NCBI GenBank assembly: GCA_964577275.1
Contig: CAZNYR010000157.1
Coordinates: forward strand, 1-5,618
Source of the DNA: UBA2561 sp964577275
GTDB lineage: Bacteria; Bacteroidota; Bacteroidia; Cytophagales; Thermoflexibacteraceae
Direction: 5' to 3'
Length of the DNA: 5,618 bases
Both the position numbers and the translations under genes were made by a program. Positions 4,827 to 5,618 of the stretch are shown here, piece by piece (position 1 is the stretch's first letter; each line of letters starts with the position of its first letter). Below the pieces are notes generated by a model, which searched no databases, was not told the DNA's origin, and saw only the letters and a program-made list of their open reading frames with translations.

Positions 4827-5252
4827 TTATTCCAAAAAACGAGCCTTGAGTTCTGGAGTCGGAATCCGACATTTTTCTTTTTTGCCAAACCACCGATAGC
4901 GATTTTGTGCTATCAAACGATATACACCATTTCGCAAAAAAACAGGTACGATTTTGAAAAAATAGAACGCCCGATATATCCCGCCTAACTCCCGACACAC
5001 TTCCAATACGCCGTCTGATTTTTGGTAGATTTTGCCGTGTTTCAAGAAAATAAACGAATGGAAATCATCCAAAGGCAAATCAAAATTTGCCAAGATGTTT
5101 TGTCCATAATCCGATTGTAAAGAACTAAAATACAGTTTGTTATGTTTATCCAAATCCAGTAATACCTGAACCATGCGATTGCACAAATTGCAAACGCCAT
5201 CGAACAGCACCACGCATTTTGTGGTATTTATTTCTTGTAGTTTTTCCATCAT
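4827..5252 (-). CDS. DCC-family (DUF393) thiol-disulfide oxidoreductase-like protein (141 aa)
   Basis: The signature DGVCNLC (residues 18-24) after a beta strand (CVVLFD) is the defining DxxCxxC motif of the DCC/DUF393 family. The family has a thioredoxin-like fold and a putative CxxC redox pair (Cys21, Cys24). Further family features are the FSSLQSDYGQ segment (42-51), the SDGVLEVCRELGG helix (79-91), a hydrophobic stretch IYRAFYFFKIVPVFLRNGVY (92-111) and the C-terminal RYRWFGKKEKCRIPTPELKARFL with Cys128. The length matches the family (about 130-145). No signal peptide is seen, so it is probably cytoplasmic or membrane-associated. Substrates are not established for the family. The start at 5252 (MMEKL) or the adjacent Met at 5249 are equally possible. 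The gene is convergent with asnS and divergent from the amidotransferase. Confidence 0.93.
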   Translation of the reverse strand: MMEKLQEINTTKCVVLFDGVCNLCNRMVQVLLDLDKHNKLYFSSLQSDYGQNILANFDLPLDDFHSFIFLKHGKIYQKSDGVLEVCRELGGIYRAFYFFKIVPVFLRNGVYRLIAQNRYRWFGKKEKCRIPTPELKARFLE

Positions 5253-5283
5253 TTTAAGTCAAAATTTAAGTGATTTTTCATTG

Positions 5284-5291
5284 CAAATAAA
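5284..5291 (-). promoter_or_regulatory. Possible -7 box of the DCC-family gene
   Basis: The minus strand reads TTTATTTG, one mismatch from TAnnTTTG, 31 bases upstream of the ATG at 5252. No TTTG is seen at the -33 distance, so support is only positional. Confidence 0.3.
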
Positions 5292-5413
5292 ACATGAATC
5301 GCTATTTGAAGGTTTAAAATGAACTTGAATTTATGGAAAAGTCAGATGATTTTCAAAATATGACCAAAAGTAGAGAAATATTACGTTTTATGGTATTTTA
5401 TTTAGATTTGATA

Positions 5414-5421
5414 TAATTTTG
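5414..5421 (+). promoter_or_regulatory. Candidate -7 box of the amidotransferase promoter
   Basis: TAATTTTG fits TAnnTTTG exactly and lies 27 bases upstream of ATG 5449. The -33 region has only an approximate TTTATGG (5387-5393). A palindrome TAAGGA-AC-TCCTTA (5422-5435) immediately follows and covers the expected transcription start. Confidence 0.45.
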
Positions 5422-5448
5422 TAAGGAACTCCTTAACCAAAATAAAAA

Positions 5449-5618
5449 ATGGTATCAAACTACAAAGTTGGCGTTTTGGATATGCACAAAGGCTATCCGA
5501 ACCAAGGATTACGATGTATTAAACAAATAATTTCAGAGTTTACGGTCGAAGGAAAATCGCTCGAACCTGTGGTCTATGACGTGCGAAGCAAGGATGAAAT
5601 CCCGAATGTCAATGCCCA
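5449..5618 (+). CDS. Class I glutamine amidotransferase (GMP synthase-like), N-terminal part, 3' partial
   Basis: ATG 5449 opens a frame that stays open to the window edge (56 full codons). The start VSNYKVGVLDMHKGYPNQGL is the characteristic beginning of a Bacteroidota class I glutamine amidotransferase family often labelled GMP synthase-like: a first beta strand (KVGVLDM), then NQGLRCIKQIISEF and a second strand (PVVYDVR) with SKDEIPNVNA. Family members hydrolyse glutamine with a Cys-His-Glu triad to supply ammonia, but the nucleophile Cys and the other triad residues lie beyond the window and cannot be checked. The acceptor substrate is unknown; this is not the full two-domain guaA enzyme as far as can be seen. 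It diverges from the DCC-family gene across 196 bases. Confidence 0.78.
   Translation, partial: MVSNYKVGVLDMHKGYPNQGLRCIKQIISEFTVEGKSLEPVVYDVRSKDEIPNVNA

Overview
The window looks like chromosomal DNA from a Bacteroidota bacterium, probably Cytophagia- or Saprospiria-like. Evidence: it is AT-rich; the first gene ends in a type IX secretion (Por) sorting domain; several genes have the Bacteroidota -7 box TAnnTTTG; and leaders are A-rich rather than carrying Shine-Dalgarno sites. No rRNA, tRNA or CRISPR array was seen.

Layout. Positions 1-416 hold the 3' end of a secreted or cell-surface protein gene. A small beta-rich protein of unknown function (437-673) and a PD-(D/E)XK nuclease-like protein of the 'MAYSDFTL' family (757-1362) follow on the same strand. 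From 1363 to 3222 the window is a patchwork of mobile-element debris and two small minus-strand genes. It contains a 247-bp MITE-like element with perfect 23-bp terminal inverted repeats (1462-1708), an HPr-fold gene lacking the phosphorylatable histidine (1712-1957), a cold-shock protein gene (2308-2520), a decayed IS1-type InsA remnant (2685-2860), and a second, right-truncated copy of the MITE sequence (2860-3044, about 96% identical by hand alignment).

The right part is conserved housekeeping sequence: asnS, asparaginyl-tRNA synthetase (3223-4665, plus); a convergent DCC/DUF393 thiol-oxidoreductase-like gene (4827-5252, minus); and, divergent from that, the start of a class I glutamine amidotransferase gene running off the window (5449-5618, plus).

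How the genes relate. Most look like separate transcription units. The nuclease-like and HPr-like genes converge on the MITE, asnS and the DCC gene converge on an AT-rich hairpin region, and the DCC and amidotransferase genes diverge from a shared 196-bp intergenic region. No defence operon or other multi-gene new system is convincingly present. The most notable items are the histidine-less HPr, the repeated MITE-like element with its IS1 remnant, and the uncharacterised nuclease-like protein next to a small beta-rich protein.
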